From Klebsiella pneumoniae (GTDB lineage Bacteria; Pseudomonadota; Gammaproteobacteria; Steroidobacterales; Steroidobacteraceae), in assembly GCA_945873095.1 (NCBI GenBank), contig CAMCBU010000005.1, positions 1 through 64,000 of the forward strand: a stretch of DNA of 64,000 bases, given 5' to 3'. The translations under genes and the position numbers were made by a program. Shown one piece after another: positions 62,138 to 64,000 of the stretch. Numbering within the stretch: the stretch's first letter is position 1; the number at the start of each line of letters is the position of its first letter. The notes beneath the pieces were generated by a model. That model saw nothing but the letters and a program-made list of their open reading frames with translations. It was not told where the DNA came from and searched no databases.

Positions 62138-63078
62138 GTGCGGACGGTTTCAATGCGTGGACTGCTGGAGATGTGTTCGTCGCCGCGACGGAATTGAATG
62201 ATCCGGACGATGATCACGCCGGGCGCGGCCGCCTCTTGCAGTACGACGCCGAGCTCAATCTGAAGGGCACGCTGTATATCGAGCAGACGACGCATTTGCT
62301 TGGCGGGCTCAAGTTCGATGCTAACGGGGTGCTGTGGGCGTTCGACAGTCAAGGTTTCCGGGTGCTCAACATCTATCGCGACGGCCGGGTCGTGCTGCGT
62401 AACGAGTTTGGTAGCCGGTCGTATTCGCACGGACATTTCTGCCGCGATGGTTCTTTGCTGTTGGGTGAGCACGTGGTGGGTGACGCGGTGCGTCCCGAGA
62501 TGCAGGTGCGCATGAAAACCCGGCTGCCCTTCATGCCCGGGACAACTCGCTTGGGTGACGGGCACGTTTGGCGGTTTTCGCCGGCCGGCCAATTGCTCGC
62601 CGAATATGCGACCGCGACGCACGGCGGCATGGGTGGTTTTCTCGGTGTGACGATGTCGTCACTGGCGCCGGATGAGCGGACGCTGGTCTACTGCTCCGAA
62701 ACTGGGCCGCGGCTCATGCGCTATGACCTCGCCGAGGATCGCCAGCTGCCGGATCTGCAAAGTTTCGAACCGCCGTTTCCGCCTGGGCCGCCACCGATGT
62801 TCTTCGGCATGCAGTACGCGACCGACGGCACGCTGTATGTGCTGCGCGGCGCTGCACTCGAGGTCGTGGACGAGCACGGCAAAACTCAGCGCTCGATTCC
62901 GCTACCCGGGTTCGGTTGGGCGCTGATGCATTTGATGTCCGATGGCGAGCACTGCCTGGTGAGCAACTTTTTCTCGGGAGAGGTCGCCCGCATCCATCTC
63001 GTCTCGGGTGACAAACAGGCGAGCGTGATCGCCGGCCTCCCGAAATCGGTGGCGGGACTGACCGAGTATCGCGGCTGA
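62134..63078 (+). CDS. SMP-30/NHL-like beta-propeller protein
   Basis: The 314-residue protein has repeated propeller-like strands (LLGGLKFDANGVLWAFDSQG; GMQYATDGTLYVLRGAALEV) resembling gluconolactonase/SMP-30 or NHL-repeat proteins. No signal peptide is seen. It is coupled (ATGA) to the SDR copy B, so it may act on the same compound, for instance as a lactonase (inference). Confidence 0.75.
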   Translation: MSADGFNAWTAGDVFVAATELNDPDDDHAGRGRLLQYDAELNLKGTLYIEQTTHLLGGLKFDANGVLWAFDSQGFRVLNIYRDGRVVLRNEFGSRSYSHGHFCRDGSLLLGEHVVGDAVRPEMQVRMKTRLPFMPGTTRLGDGHVWRFSPAGQLLAEYATATHGGMGGFLGVTMSSLAPDERTLVYCSETGPRLMRYDLAEDRQLPDLQSFEPPFPPGPPPMFFGMQYATDGTLYVLRGAALEVVDEHGKTQRSIPLPGFGWALMHLMSDGEHCLVSNFFSGEVARIHLVSGDKQASVIAGLPKSVAGLTEYRG

Positions 63079-63081
63079 CGC

Positions 63082-64000
63082 TTACTCGTAGCGCAGCGCT
63101 TCGATCGGATCGAGACTCGCCGCTTTCGAGGCGGGCGCGATTCCGAACACCACTCCCACCAGTGCCGAAAATCCGGCAGCGGCGAGCATGACCCACACGG
63201 GTACGTGTGCCGGTGGGAAGTTGGGTATCAGCGAGGCGATACCCATACCGGCGAGCAAGCCGAGTACGATGCCAACCAAACCGCCGAGCAACGACAGCAG
63301 GGCCGCCTCGAGCAAGAACTGAATCAAGATGTCGCGCCGAGTTGCACCAAGCGCCTTCAGGATACCGATCTCGCGAGTGCGCTCGGTCACCGACACCAAC
63401 ATGATGTTCATGATGCCGATACCGCCAACGAGCAGCGAGATTCCGACGATGCCTGCGAGCACGGCTGTCGCGGTTGCCGTGATCTGGTTGAACTGTTTGA
63501 TGAACGAGTCGGCGGCCTTGATCTCGAAATCGGGCTCGGCATTCGGAGCGAGTTTGCGCGACAGGCGAACGGCCCGGTTGGCGCGTTCGCGCACTTGCGC
63601 AAGCTCCGTGAGATTCTCGACGGTGAACGATACTTCCATGAACGGCCGTTCGAACGTTCCCGTCAGTGAACGCGCGACCGAGAAGGGGATGAAGACACGA
63701 TTGTCCTGACTGAAACCAAAGATTTCGCCGCGCTTCTCGAGCAGGCCGACGACGCGGAACCACTCGCGTCCGATGAGCACATATTCGCCCACCGGATTTT
63801 TGGGCATACGCAACTCGTCGCGAACGTCGACACCGATGACCACGATACGACGCCCATTACGATCGTCGCTAGCCGTGATGTACCGACCGACACTCGCATC
63901 GACGCCGAGCACATCCTGGGATTCTTCCGTCGCACCGAGAATTTGCGGAGTGGTCGTTCTGCCGCGATAGGCGGCACCGCCGAGTTGCGGCACGATGATC
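63082..64000 (-). CDS. MacB-type ABC transporter permease, C-terminal part (cut by window edge)
   Basis: The 306 visible codons have the FtsX-like C-terminal membrane domain with VSVTERTREIGILKALGATR and three further hydrophobic segments, preceded by part of the periplasmic domain (VLLEKRGEIFGF-like stretch). The reading frame stays open to the last base, so the N-terminus lies beyond 64000. MacB-type permeases export peptides or macrolides with a MacA adaptor. Confidence 0.9.
   Translation of the reverse strand, partial: IIVPQLGGAAYRGRTTTPQILGATEESQDVLGVDASVGRYITASDDRNGRRIVVIGVDVRDELRMPKNPVGEYVLIGREWFRVVGLLEKRGEIFGFSQDNRVFIPFSVARSLTGTFERPFMEVSFTVENLTELAQVRERANRAVRLSRKLAPNAEPDFEIKAADSFIKQFNQITATATAVLAGIVGISLLVGGIGIMNIMLVSVTERTREIGILKALGATRRDILIQFLLEAALLSLLGGLVGIVLGLLAGMGIASLIPNFPPAHVPVWVMLAAAGFSALVGVVFGIAPASKAASLDPIEALRYE

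Overview
The window is a gene-dense, GC-rich chromosomal segment from a motile proteobacterium, most likely a gammaproteobacterium of the Steroidobacter/Nevskia/Xanthomonas neighbourhood. That placement is inferred from gene content (MotA/MotB, BipA, HtpX, GabT, TesB, the many short-chain dehydrogenases and spinster-type transporters) and base composition, not from a marker phylogeny. I see no insertion sequence, prophage, CRISPR array or rRNA. No stretch over about 300 bases lacks a gene. Many neighbouring genes share 4-base ATGA or GTGA start/stop overlaps, and several convergent pairs share a CTAG or TGATCA stop.

Layout: 1-2.2 kb holds tRNA-Arg(ACG), an SPFH membrane protein with an Arc-like partner, and a VapBC toxin-antitoxin pair behind a perfect palindrome. 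2.2-20.3 kb is mostly housekeeping and general metabolism: YebC-type regulator, a methyltransferase, MotAB, BipA, cytochrome c', Nudix and GNAT enzymes, SDR, HAD phosphatase, MsbA-like ABC exporter, quinone oxidoreductase with AraC regulator, GabT, ferredoxin-NADP reductase, TesB and a class I cytochrome c. 20.2-29.3 kb is an eight-gene minus-strand run in which fatty-acid modification genes (desaturase, flavin amine oxidase, DUF1365, CFA synthase) are coupled to a FAD-linked oxidase, an MFS carrier, a double VOC protein and an alpha/beta hydrolase.

The most unusual region is 30.4-46.2 kb. A Tat-exported type II DMSO-reductase-family molybdenum enzyme (catalytic subunit, TorD-like chaperone, four-cluster Fe-S subunit) is followed in the same operon by a 652-residue fusion of a DHA2-type MFS transporter with a c-type cytochrome. 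No heme b gamma subunit is present. About 4 kb beyond the operon (after a ferritin-like/VIT1 protein, a very acidic protein and proBA) lies a molybdenum cofactor operon, moeA-moaA-moaC-mobA/moaD-moaE/moeB/rhodanese, with two multidomain fusions, one of which has a His-rich linker. Together they make a nearly self-contained molybdoenzyme island: cofactor synthesis, enzyme maturation, catalysis, and a predicted membrane heme protein that could accept electrons or move the substrate.

46.2-64 kb contains tRNA-Arg(TCG), an orphan peptide-binding protein, a second copy of the methyltransferase found at 3 kb, a second VOC/flavoenzyme/MFS/GlcG module that echoes the 20-25 kb one, a Tat-exported peptide-binding protein coupled to glutathione peroxidase and a lipoprotein gamma-glutamyltransferase, an unknown integral membrane protein, two divergent SDRs, a beta-propeller-like protein, and the C-terminal part of a MacB-type ABC permease cut by the window edge.
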